DNA of 38,003 bases from an uncultured Clostridium sp. (lineage in GTDB: Bacteria; Bacillota; Clostridia; Clostridiales; Clostridiaceae), in the NCBI GenBank assembly GCA_900543325.1, contig UQQU01000030.1, positions 1-38,003 of the forward strand. Direction: 5' to 3'. Position 1 is the stretch's first letter; the number at the start of each line of letters is the position of its first letter. The notes beneath the pieces are model-generated. The model worked only from the letters and a program-made list of their open reading frames with translations. It was not told the origin of the DNA and ran no database searches. Of this stretch, positions 16,269 through 24,268 are shown piece after piece. The translations under genes and the position numbers were made by a program.

Positions 16269-16451
16269 TTTACTATCCCCTTCCTAAAATATATATAATT
16301 ATATTATATATATTTTTATTTTTTAATAAATATATTTAAATATTCCTACTTTAAAATTACATATTTTTCTAAATGTTTATTGCAATTTTATTTATTTATC
16401 TTATTATAATATAAGAAACAATATTTTACGTATATATAGAAGGAGAAAATA

Positions 16452-17609
16452 ATGAAGGTATATTTAGATAACGGAAGTACATCATTTCCAAAGCCAAAAA
16501 TTGTAGCCGATTCAATATATAACTACTTAACAAATGTGGGAGGTAATCCCGGAAGAGCAAATCATTCTAATGCATTAGAAGCAAATAGAGCATTATATAT
16601 GGCTAGGGAAGAGATTTGTAATTTTTTTAATTATGATAAACCTGAAAATGTAATATTTACAAATAATATCACATCATCATTAAATATTTTATTAAATGGT
16701 GTAATAAAATCAGGTGATCATATAATCACTTCCTCTATGGAACATAACTCAGTTATTAGACCTATATATAACTTAAAGAATATCTTAAATATTGATATAG
16801 ATATAGTTCAAGCGAATTCACTTGGAATCGTAGATATAAATGATATAAAAAATTTAATTAAACCAAATACCAAATTAATAGTCATGACTCATGCCTCAAA
16901 TGTTGTAGGCTCTATTCAACCGATAAAACAAATAGGTGACTTATGTAATGAACTTGGTATATTCTTTATATTAGATAGCGCTCAAAGTGCTGGTGTACTG
17001 GATATTAACTTTAAAGAGTTATCTTTAAGCGCTTTAGCCTTTACTGGCCATAAAAGTCTGCTAGGCCCTCAAGGAATAGGCGGTTTTATTATTGATGATA
17101 AATTAAACGAAGTCTGTCATCCTTTAATTCTGGGAGGCACTGGTAGTTTATCCCACTCATTAACTCAACCTGACTTCTTACCAGATAAATTTGAATCTGG
17201 AACCTTAAATATTCCGGGAATAATAGGATTGCATGAAGCAATAAAGTTTATTAAATCTGAAGGCTTAAATACAATTTATGAACATAATAGCTATTTGAGA
17301 TCTTATTTAATAGCTGGAATTCTTAATATTCCTAACTATACAATAAGCGGTGCCTTAGACAGAAAGTCTGCAACCTCTTGCGTATCAATAACACACTCTA
17401 AATTAGATGTTAGTGAACTATCTTATATTTTGGAATCTGACTTTAATATTAGCAATAGAAGTGGTTTACATTGTGCTCCATTAGCTCATAAAACCATAGG
17501 TACTTATCCTAATGGAACTGTTAGACTTAGCTTAGGATACTTTAATACATTAGAAGAAATTAAATATACTATAGATTCTTTAAATAAAATAAATTCAATT
17601 TACAAGTAA
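16452..17609 (+). CDS. class V aminotransferase / cysteine desulfurase family protein
   Basis: PLP enzyme of 385 residues in the NifS/SufS-like group. It probably removes sulfur from cysteine as a persulfide. The PLP lysine is Lys201 (TGHKSLLGPQG), with Asp175 and the Ser-Met-Glu-His motif around His98 also in place. The catalytic Cys341 is present in the SGLHCAP motif. The N-terminal VYLDNGSTSFPKPK is typical of the stand-alone desulfurase family found in Firmicutes, not IscS or SufS in an operon. AGAAGGAG precedes the ATG. It is divergent from DUF3343, lies 62 bases before yyaC on the same strand, and is transcribed against the replication fork. Confidence 0.88.
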   Translation: MKVYLDNGSTSFPKPKIVADSIYNYLTNVGGNPGRANHSNALEANRALYMAREEICNFFNYDKPENVIFTNNITSSLNILLNGVIKSGDHIITSSMEHNSVIRPIYNLKNILNIDIDIVQANSLGIVDINDIKNLIKPNTKLIVMTHASNVVGSIQPIKQIGDLCNELGIFFILDSAQSAGVLDINFKELSLSALAFTGHKSLLGPQGIGGFIIDDKLNEVCHPLILGGTGSLSHSLTQPDFLPDKFESGTLNIPGIIGLHEAIKFIKSEGLNTIYEHNSYLRSYLIAGILNIPNYTISGALDRKSATSCVSITHSKLDVSELSYILESDFNISNRSGLHCAPLAHKTIGTYPNGTVRLSLGYFNTLEEIKYTIDSLNKINSIYK

Positions 17610-17671
17610 ATTTTTCATTTTTGAATAAGTTATATTATTCTTGTCTATACTTTCAATAAGGAGGTTGTGAC

Positions 17672-18244
17672 ATGGATAATTGTTTTTGTATAGATTCACT
17701 ATCCCCTAATTCTTCTCATGAATTAGGGGAATATTTATATATTAAACTTAAAGATATTTTTATAGAAAATAGGCCAATAATATTTTTATGTATTGGTACT
17801 GATAGAGCTACTGGTGACTCCTTAGGTCCCCTAATAGGATATAAGCTTAAAAATATTAAAAGAAAAAATATTTACATCTATGGTTCTTTAGAATATCCTG
17901 TTCATTCTATTAATCTATCTGAAGTTCTAAATAAAATTAAATCTAATTTTATAAACCCTTTTATTATTGGAATAGATGCCTCTCTTGGTAATGTTCAAAA
18001 TATAGGAAAAATATTTGTTGAAGATTCTCCCCTTCATCCTGGCTTAGCTTTAGACAAAGCTTTACCTGAAGTTGGTGAAATGAATATAAAAGGTGTGGTT
18101 AATATATCTGGTAATTTAGATTTCATGATGTTACAAAATACTAGATTATTTGTTGTTATGTCTTTGGCTGATTGTATTTCAAATGCCATAAGTTATTTTA
18201 TTAATAAAGCTTTATCAAATAATACCTTAATATCTTATGATTAA
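17672..18244 (+). CDS. yyaC: YyaC family sporulation protein (spore protease YyaC)
   Basis: A 190-residue protein of the YyaC family, related in fold to Gpr-type spore proteases and found in endospore formers. The family core is clear: FLCIGTDRATGDSLGPLIGYKL, then GSLEYPVHSINL, then IGIDASLGNVQNIG and VNISGNLDFMMLQNTRL. The Asp residues of the first and third motifs are candidate catalytic residues. AAGGAGG lies ten bases before the ATG at 17672. It is downstream of the cysteine desulfurase-like gene and convergent with DUF4446. Codons 11-20 hold an 11-bp perfect inverted repeat (17702-17730). I could not find a convincing forespore promoter. Confidence 0.88.
   Translation: MDNCFCIDSLSPNSSHELGEYLYIKLKDIFIENRPIIFLCIGTDRATGDSLGPLIGYKLKNIKRKNIYIYGSLEYPVHSINLSEVLNKIKSNFINPFIIGIDASLGNVQNIGKIFVEDSPLHPGLALDKALPEVGEMNIKGVVNISGNLDFMMLQNTRLFVVMSLADCISNAISYFINKALSNNTLISYD
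17702..17730. repeat. perfect inverted repeat inside the 5' end of yyaC
   Basis: TCCCCTAATTC (17702-17712) and GAATTAGGGGA (17720-17730), 11 bp per arm with a 7-base loop, all within codons 11-20 of yyaC. No T-run follows, so it is not a standard terminator. It could be an mRNA hairpin or an operator. Confidence 0.75.
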
Positions 18245-18285
18245 AAATTTACTATACTTAATTTTTATTAAATGTAATTAATAAT

Positions 18286-18320
18286 AAAAAGGCGGTTATT
18301 TTTTAATAACCACCTTTTTT
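18286..18320. terminator. bidirectional terminator between yyaC and DUF4446
   Basis: GGCGGTTATT (18291-18300) and AATAACCACC (18305-18314) pair with one mismatch. They are flanked by an A-run on the left and a T-run on the right, so it serves both convergent genes. Confidence 0.82.
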
Positions 18321-18325
18321 GTTAT

Positions 18326-18829
18326 CTAATTTTTACTATTAATAGCTTCATTTAAAACATGTAATTCTTCCTCTGATAAGTCATATCTTGATATTCCCTT
18401 ATCTATTGGTTTAGCATATGTAGTACTATCATGTCTAGAATATATTCCAGTTATAATAACACCATCATTATATGAATCTAATATAGCAATTGAAAAACTT
18501 AAATCACTACCAACATCTTCAAAAGCCTTATATCTCATTATAGCAATTTTATTAACACAACCTTTTAACTCTTGTGAAAGATTTCTACATTCATCAATTG
18601 CTTCTTGTGATTTATTTAATGCTTTTTCAATATTATCTAGATTATCGCTAAGCGCTTGCTCTAAATTCTTATTGTTAACGCCTCGCATCATCTTTCTGTA
18701 TTTTTTTTCTAATTTTTTTACAGATGCTAATAATAACATTGTAATTATAAAAAGTAACAATGTTATTACTGCCAATGCTATTATTATTAAGATTGAATAT
18801 TCATTAATCATATTTATTATGCTGTCCAT
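18326..18829 (-). CDS. DUF4446 family membrane-anchored protein
   Basis: A 167-residue protein of the DUF4446 family, usual in clostridia next to parB. One N-terminal membrane segment (about 12-35) is followed by a basic and helical coiled-coil stretch (KKLEKKYRKMMRGV to about residue 90). The conserved C-terminal domain has MRYKAFEDVGSDLSFSIAILD and NDGVIITGIYSRHDSTTYAKPI. The C-terminal part is expected in the cytoplasm. The function is unknown. GAAGGGAAG lies eight bases before the ATG. It follows parB on the same strand, with a parS site in the gap. Confidence 0.88.
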   Translation of the reverse strand: MDSIINMINEYSILIIIALAVITLLLFIITMLLLASVKKLEKKYRKMMRGVNNKNLEQALSDNLDNIEKALNKSQEAIDECRNLSQELKGCVNKIAIMRYKAFEDVGSDLSFSIAILDSYNDGVIITGIYSRHDSTTYAKPIDKGISRYDLSEEELHVLNEAINSKN

Positions 18830-18849
18830 TTATGCTACTTCCCTTCAAA

Positions 18850-18865
18850 TGTTTCACGTGAAACA
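18850..18865. promoter_or_regulatory. parS: parS centromere site
   Basis: TGTTTCACGTGAAACA, a perfect 16-bp palindrome identical to the bacterial parS consensus, in the gap between parB and DUF4446. ParB is expected to load and spread from here. Confidence 0.97.
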
Positions 18866-18867
18866 TT

Positions 18868-19755
18868 TTATAAATTAATTATCTCTAATATTCTTTGTAA
18901 ATCCTCTTCAGAGTAGTATTCAATCTCTATTTTACCCTTATTATTTTTATTTGTAATATTTACTTTAGTTCCAAAGTAATTTTCTAATTTATAAGTTATA
19001 TCCTTATAATATGGATTAGTTTCATTTGATGATTTTGATTTACTTCTTGTAGGACTGGTCTTTAACTTTCTTATTAAAATCTCCAATTCCCTTACAGACA
19101 ATTTATCATCAATAACACTTTGTGCTAATTCACATTGAACCTTACTATCAGTTATTCCTAATAAAGCTCTACCATGTCCTTCTGATATTACACCTTCAAT
19201 AATATACTGTTGAACATCTTCACTAAGATTTAATAATCTTAAAGTATTAGTTATTGTAACACGTGACTTTCCTATTCTTTTGCTTAGTTCTTCTTGTGTT
19301 AAGTTAAAATCGTTTATTAATTTTTTATATGCTAATGCTTCTTCAATAGAATTTAAATCTTCTCTTTGAATATTTTCAATTAATGATATTTCTAAAATTT
19401 GTTTTTCAGTTAAATTCATTATTATTGCAGGTACCTCTTTAAGTCCAATTAATTTAGCCGCTCTCCATCTTCTTTCTCCTGCTACAATAATGTATTCATT
19501 ATTAACTTTCTTTAATACTAATGGTTGTATTATTCCATTACTTTTAATTGATTCTGCTAATTCCAATATTTTTTCATCATCAAAAGATCTTCTTGGTTGC
19601 TCTTCATTACTCTTAATTAAATTGATATCTATTGATATAGAACCTTTATCTCTATCATCATCAGTTTTTTCTAACTTAGTATCTAATGTACTTAAAATAG
19701 TATCTTCTGGTATAAGAGCATTTAGACCTTTACCTAATCCAAATTTTTTACTCAT
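18868..19755 (-). CDS. parB: chromosome partitioning protein ParB (Spo0J)
   Basis: CTP-dependent clamp that loads at parS and organises the origin with ParA and SMC. It is 295 residues with the conserved start KKFGLGKGLNALIPE. The CTP-binding motif GERRWRAAK is at 93-101, followed by the helix-turn-helix TQEELSKRIGKSRVTITNTLRLL (about 153-175) and a C-terminal dimerisation domain. At the four positions that separate parS-binding from NBS-binding proteins it has Arg165, Thr171, Asn176 and Gly193, the parS-type pattern (Asn replaces the usual Ala). It is 13 bases downstream of parA. Confidence 0.97.
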   Translation of the reverse strand: MSKKFGLGKGLNALIPEDTILSTLDTKLEKTDDDRDKGSISIDINLIKSNEEQPRRSFDDEKILELAESIKSNGIIQPLVLKKVNNEYIIVAGERRWRAAKLIGLKEVPAIIMNLTEKQILEISLIENIQREDLNSIEEALAYKKLINDFNLTQEELSKRIGKSRVTITNTLRLLNLSEDVQQYIIEGVISEGHGRALLGITDSKVQCELAQSVIDDKLSVRELEILIRKLKTSPTRSKSKSSNETNPYYKDITYKLENYFGTKVNITNKNNKGKIEIEYYSEEDLQRILEIINL

Positions 19756-19768
19756 ATCTTTACATCTC

Positions 19769-20530
19769 CTACTGCTTACTTAAAAATTCTTTTGCAAAAC
19801 GTTTATAAGCATCTGCTCCTTTACACTTTTCATCATAAAGCATAATTGGTAAACCAAAACTTGGCGCTTCTGCTAATCTTATATTTCTAGCAATAGTTGT
19901 TTTATATACTTTATCATTAAAGAATTTTTTTGCTTCTTCATATACTTCATTACTTAAATTAGTTCTATAATCATACATAGTCATAACTACGCCTTCTATA
20001 TCTAACGATTTATTTAGTGATTTTTTTACTAATTGTACTGTATTAATTAACTGCCCTACCCCTTCTAATGCATAAAATTCACATTGTATAGGTATTAATA
20101 CTGAATCAACTGCTGTTAAAGCATTAATTGTTAAGACACCTAATGATGGTGGGCAATCTATAAATACAAAATCATATTGATCTTGTATAGATGAAATTTC
20201 CCTTAAAAGAATAGTTTCCCTATCTTTCACACCAATTATCTCAACTTCCGCACCTGCTAATTCCATAGTGGATGGTGCTATGTATAAATTAGTAATTAAT
20301 TCACTTTTTATAATAACATCCTTTAACGGTACATTTGCTGTAAGTACATCATACATGGAATGCTCTAAATCTCTTTTATCTATCCCGAACCCACTTGTTG
20401 TATTTCCCTGAGGATCAATATCAATAGTTAATACTTTATAACCTTCCATTGCCAAATACGCACATAAATTAATATTAGTAGTAGTTTTTCCTACTCCACC
20501 CTTTTGATTAAAAATACATATTTTTTTCAT
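19769..20530 (-). CDS. parA: chromosome partitioning ATPase ParA (Soj)
   Basis: Dimeric ATPase that binds DNA and works with ParB to segregate origins; in spore formers Soj also modulates DnaA. It is 253 residues with the deviant Walker A KGGVGKTTTNIN (10-21), the FIDCPPSLG Walker B region and the A' motif VLTIDIDPQGNTTSG. The start is fixed by an upstream in-frame stop. The strong Shine-Dalgarno AAGGGGGTG is about 22 bases before the ATG with a hairpin between (see 20534-20552). A weaker AGGG lies closer, at six bases. Confidence 0.97.
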   Translation of the reverse strand: MKKICIFNQKGGVGKTTTNINLCAYLAMEGYKVLTIDIDPQGNTTSGFGIDKRDLEHSMYDVLTANVPLKDVIIKSELITNLYIAPSTMELAGAEVEIIGVKDRETILLREISSIQDQYDFVFIDCPPSLGVLTINALTAVDSVLIPIQCEFYALEGVGQLINTVQLVKKSLNKSLDIEGVVMTMYDYRTNLSNEVYEEAKKFFNDKVYKTTIARNIRLAEAPSFGLPIMLYDEKCKGADAYKRFAKEFLSKQ

Positions 20531-20533
20531 ATA

Positions 20534-20552
20534 AAGCCCTATTTTAGGACTT
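20534..20552 (-). promoter_or_regulatory. hairpin between the ribosome site and start of parA
   Basis: On the minus-strand RNA AAGUCCUA pairs with UAGGGCUU (8 bp, one G-U) around an AAA loop. It lies between AAGGGGGTG and the ATG. Folding would bring the strong ribosome site to within about 3-9 bases of the start and mask the weaker AGGG. Confidence 0.55.
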
Positions 20553-20638
20553 CACCCCCTTCCCATATTTATATTATATATATTTTTTTACAATAATTAA
20601 AGGTAGACACACTAAATTCAACGTAAATTTTGTATAAA

Positions 20639-20654
20639 TGTTTCACGTGAAACA
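20639..20654. promoter_or_regulatory. parS: parS centromere site
   Basis: Second perfect TGTTTCACGTGAAACA, between noc and parA, directly beside the noc terminator. The two sites flank the parA-parB pair. Confidence 0.97.
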
Positions 20655-20655
20655 T

Positions 20656-20683
20656 AAAAAAAGCACTCTTTAGAGTGCCTTTT
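20656..20683 (-). terminator. terminator of noc
   Basis: Six-bp stem GCACTC (20663-20668) / GAGTGC (20673-20678) with a TTTA loop. On the minus strand it is followed by a run of seven T residues, then the parS site. Confidence 0.85.
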
Positions 20684-21454
20684 TTACTTATTTTTAGGGA
20701 TAGAAACTGTTATTTCAATACATTCTTCTTTATCTTGAAGCTTGTATTCCGCTGGAATATTAAATTTACTTAATACTTGCTTTATAGTATTAACATATAA
20801 CTTTCCAGGTAAAACACCTTTTCCTTTTCTCTTTTTCATTTGTTCGCCAGCTAACTTCAATAATTCTGTATTAATTAACTCTTCTGTCTTTTTTACATTT
20901 AAAGAATTTGCTATTACCTTTTTTATAACTTTTAATTGTAACTTTTCATTCGGTAAACTCAATAATGCTCTTGCATGTCTTTCTGTTAGATTATTTTCAA
21001 GACATAGTATTCTCACTTCTTCACTTAGCTTAAGTAATCTTAATTTATTAGCTATAGTAGATTGTTTTTTACCCATTCTTTTAGCTAATTCCTCTTGAGT
21101 AAACTTATGATCATTAATTAAGTTATAATATGCCTCAGCTTCTTCTATGAAATTTAAATCTTCTCGTTGTAAATTTTCTAATAATGCAATTTCTGCTGAT
21201 TGAGTATCTGTAATTTCAATTATATTGCATGGCACAACTTCAAGTTCTGCCATCCTAGCAGCTCTCCATCTTCTTTCTCCAGCAACTAACTCAAATTTCT
21301 CTCCCATTTTTCTTACAGTAATAGGCTGAATTATACCATGTTCTTTTATTGATTGGCTTAATTCGTTTAACGCTTCTTCATTAAAAAACTTTCTTGGCTG
21401 ATATGCATTAGGAAAAATACTATCAATCTTTACGTTCATTATTTCTTTATTCAT
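20684..21454 (-). CDS. noc: ParB-like nucleoid occlusion protein Noc
   Basis: Paralog of ParB, 256 residues from the ATG at 21454. It has the CTP-binding GERRWRAAR (59-67) and the helix-turn-helix TQEELAKRMGKKQSTIANKLRLL (about 119-141). The four specificity residues are Gln131, Lys137, Lys142 and Arg159, the set described for NBS-binding Noc, so it should bind NBS and not parS. The start lacks a Bacillus-type N-terminal amphipathic membrane helix; the in-frame upstream codons to 21511 (MLKCGISCWLTN...) do not look like one either. It lies after rsmG as in Bacillus. GGATGG is nine bases before the start. Confidence 0.93.
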   Translation of the reverse strand: MNKEIMNVKIDSIFPNAYQPRKFFNEEALNELSQSIKEHGIIQPITVRKMGEKFELVAGERRWRAARMAELEVVPCNIIEITDTQSAEIALLENLQREDLNFIEEAEAYYNLINDHKFTQEELAKRMGKKQSTIANKLRLLKLSEEVRILCLENNLTERHARALLSLPNEKLQLKVIKKVIANSLNVKKTEELINTELLKLAGEQMKKRKGKGVLPGKLYVNTIKQVLSKFNIPAEYKLQDKEECIEITVSIPKNK

Positions 21455-21647
21455 ACTGTACGACCATCCCTCATAATTTGTTAACCAACAACTTATTCCA
21501 CATTTTAACAACCTTATTTATTCTATTTATTTCTATATAGTTTACTTTAAATAATTTAACCTTTAATATTACATACTTAATTTATTTATTATAGTAATTA
21601 TAAATTCATATTATTTCCACTAAAATAATTTTATCTTCTATCTACTA

Positions 21648-22367
21648 CTATTGTAAAGGCTTTTTATTAACAGTTCCTGCTTTTCTAGGATAAGTCTTTG
21701 GACAATTTTTTACCTTCTTTACCTCTACTATATTATGTTTTAAATCAGTTTCTTCAATAGATATTTCTATTATTCCCTGTAATTCTCCACCTAATATTTT
21801 TATAGCATTACTTCCATTTTCAAGTTCTTCATCAATAGCAGGTCCCTTTAATGCTACAAAATAACCGCCTTTTTTTACATATGGCATACAAAATTCAGAT
21901 AAAACCGCCATATTTGCTACGGCTCTTGATGTTGCAACATCAAATTTTTCTCTTAACTCTGGTTTTCTAGCTCCATCTTCTGCTCTAGAATGAATTGTTT
22001 TTACATTTTTTAAACCAAGTTCTCTAACTACAAGATTTAAAAAGTTAATTCTTTTATTTAACGAATCTAAAAGAGTTACTTCTACATTTGGATTCATAAT
22101 TGCAATTGGTAGACCTGGGAAACCAGCACCTGTTCCAACGTCTATTACAGTTTTAGCATTCTTTATAGGCTCTGATTTAAAAGCCTTAATACAATCTATA
22201 AAATGCTTTTTAACAACTTCTTCATCTTCTGTTATAGCTGTTAAATTTATTTTTTCATTCCATTCTTGAAGAAGTCTCATATATTTAATAAATTGATTAT
22301 ATTGCAATTCTGTAAATTCTAATCCTACATCATTTGAAGCTGTCTTCATTAACTCAAAAAATTTCAT
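21648..22367 (-). CDS. rsmG: 16S rRNA (guanine527-N7)-methyltransferase
   Basis: Methylates G527 of 16S rRNA using SAM. It is 239 residues with the SAM-binding loop DVGTGAGFPGLPIAI, the LLDSLNKRINFL acid-loop segment, and TSRAVANMAVLSEFCMPYVKKGGYFVALKGP. The basic C-terminus ends RKAGTVNKKPLQ. It is two bases downstream of the mnmG stop, so the genes are likely translationally coupled. An intergenic gap of about 190 bases separates it from noc. Confidence 0.97.
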   Translation of the reverse strand: MKFFELMKTASNDVGLEFTELQYNQFIKYMRLLQEWNEKINLTAITEDEEVVKKHFIDCIKAFKSEPIKNAKTVIDVGTGAGFPGLPIAIMNPNVEVTLLDSLNKRINFLNLVVRELGLKNVKTIHSRAEDGARKPELREKFDVATSRAVANMAVLSEFCMPYVKKGGYFVALKGPAIDEELENGSNAIKILGGELQGIIEISIEETDLKHNIVEVKKVKNCPKTYPRKAGTVNKKPLQ

Positions 22368-22369
22368 TT

Positions 22370-24259
22370 TTAGTCCTCCTGCTTATTTCTCTTATATTGA
22401 TGTTCTAAATATATTAATAAAACTGATATATCAGCTGGAGATACTCCAGATATTCTTGATGCCTGACCTATACTTACTGGTCTTATTGCACTTAATTTTT
22501 GAATAGCTTCTACTCTTAACCCTTTTACATCGCTATAATCTATATTTTCTGGTAATAACTTTTTCTCAAATTTTTTAAATTGCTTAACTTGATCTAATTG
22601 GCTAGCTATATATCCTTCATATTTAGCTATGATATTAACTTGTTCACCAATATCATCTGTATACTCTGGTCTTTCTAGATCTAATGGAGCTAGCATAAAG
22701 TAGTCTAACTCTGGTCTTTTAATTAGTTCATACATACTTATTGGTTTCTTAAGTTCTGTAGAGTTAAGTGATACTAAAAATTCATTATTTTCTCTCTTAT
22801 TAGTTATTTGTAAATTCTTTAATCTTTCAACTTCGTTCTCTATATTAGATTTTCTATTTAAGAATCTATTATATCTTTCATCACTTACTAGACCAACTTT
22901 TCTTCCTATTTCAGTTAATCTAAAATCAGCATTATCTTGTCTTAATAATAGTCTATATTCCGCTCTAGATGTCATCATTCTATAAGGTTCATTAGTACCC
23001 TTAGTTACTAAATCATCAATTAGAACACCAGCATATGCATCTGAACGAGTTAGTATCATCGGCTCCTCACCTTTAATCTTTAGTGCAGCATTTATACCTG
23101 CAACAATTCCTTGTGCAGCAGCTTCTTCATATCCAGAGCTACCATTTAATTGTCCTGCCCCATATAAACCTTCTATTGTTTTAAACTCTAATGTTGGTTT
23201 CAATTGAGTTGGATCTATTGAATCATATTCTATAGCATAAGCAGTTCTTAATAATTCTACATTCTCTAATCCCTCTAATGTTCTATACATCTTTACTTGA
23301 ACATCCTCTGGTAATGATGATGACATTCCCCCAACATACATTTCTAATGTATCTTCACCTTCTGGTTCTACAAATATTTGATGTCTATTTTTATCTGGGA
23401 ATTTCATTACTTTATCTTCTATAGATGGACAGTATCTTGGTCCAACACCTTCAATACTACCATTATACATAGGGGATCTATCTATATTTTCCTTTATAAT
23501 ATTATGTGTTTCTTCATTAGTATAAGTTAACCAACAAGAAATTTGCTCTCTCTCTATATTGTCATGCATAAATGAAAATGGAACTATTTTTTTATCTCCA
23601 GGTTGTTCTATCATTTTTGAAAAATCTACAGATCTCCTATTAATTCTTGCTGGAGTTCCAGTTTTAAATCTTCTCATTTCTATTCCAAGATCCATTAAGT
23701 GTTGTGTTAATTCATTAGCTGCAGCTAATCCATTTGGTCCACTATTATAAGTTACATCTCCAATTATTATTCTTGCTCTTAAATATGTACCTGTTGTTAA
23801 CACTATAGCTTTACATTTAAAGAAAGCACCATTTTTAGTTAATGCTCCAACAACCTTTCCATCTTCAACTTCAATATCAACAACTTCTAATTGTCTAACT
23901 TCTAAGTTTTCTTGATTTTCTAGAACACTCTTCATTCTATTTTGATATTTTTTTCTATCAGCTTGTGCTCTTAAAGAATGTACTGCTGGTCCTTTAGATG
24001 TATTTAGCATTCTTGATTGAATAAATGTATGGTCAATATTTACCCCCATTTCTCCACCTAATGCGTCAACTTCTCTTACTAAGTGACCTTTTGCTGTACC
24101 TCCTATATTAGGATTACAAGGCATTAAACCAATGGCATCAAGATTTAATGTACATACTAATGTCTTTAATCCCATTCTAGCTGAAGCAAGCCCCGCTTCA
24201 CATCCAGCATGACCTGCACCAACTACAATTACGTCGTATTCTCCTGCATTATATCTCAT
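22370..24259 (-). CDS. mnmG: tRNA uridine 5-carboxymethylaminomethyl modification protein MnmG (GidA)
   Basis: FAD enzyme that with MnmE adds the carboxymethylaminomethyl group to wobble U34 of several tRNAs. It is 629 residues with the FAD dinucleotide fold GAGHAGCEA (14-22), the conserved MPCNPNIGGTAKGHLVRE and DALGGEMG segments, and the C-terminal helical domain that binds MnmE (RISGVSPADISVLLIYL). It is nine bases from mnmE upstream and two bases from rsmG, in one operon. Confidence 0.98.
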   Translation of the reverse strand: MRYNAGEYDVIVVGAGHAGCEAGLASARMGLKTLVCTLNLDAIGLMPCNPNIGGTAKGHLVREVDALGGEMGVNIDHTFIQSRMLNTSKGPAVHSLRAQADRKKYQNRMKSVLENQENLEVRQLEVVDIEVEDGKVVGALTKNGAFFKCKAIVLTTGTYLRARIIIGDVTYNSGPNGLAAANELTQHLMDLGIEMRRFKTGTPARINRRSVDFSKMIEQPGDKKIVPFSFMHDNIEREQISCWLTYTNEETHNIIKENIDRSPMYNGSIEGVGPRYCPSIEDKVMKFPDKNRHQIFVEPEGEDTLEMYVGGMSSSLPEDVQVKMYRTLEGLENVELLRTAYAIEYDSIDPTQLKPTLEFKTIEGLYGAGQLNGSSGYEEAAAQGIVAGINAALKIKGEEPMILTRSDAYAGVLIDDLVTKGTNEPYRMMTSRAEYRLLLRQDNADFRLTEIGRKVGLVSDERYNRFLNRKSNIENEVERLKNLQITNKRENNEFLVSLNSTELKKPISMYELIKRPELDYFMLAPLDLERPEYTDDIGEQVNIIAKYEGYIASQLDQVKQFKKFEKKLLPENIDYSDVKGLRVEAIQKLSAIRPVSIGQASRISGVSPADISVLLIYLEHQYKRNKQED

Positions 24260-24268
24260 TTTCTACTC

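Noticed and set aside
16380..16410. TTGCAA and TATAAT before the cysteine desulfurase gene
   Set aside because: The 19-base spacing is too long to call with confidence.
17205..17222. NBS-like palindrome TATTCCGGGAATAA inside the cysteine desulfurase gene
   Set aside because: It lacks the central CCCGGG of the NBS consensus and codes for a normal stretch of the protein.
17615..17665. Possible forespore promoter before yyaC (GAATA, 17 bases, CTATACT)
   Set aside because: The -10 part does not match sigma-G or sigma-F patterns well enough; a weak sigma-A reading is equally possible.
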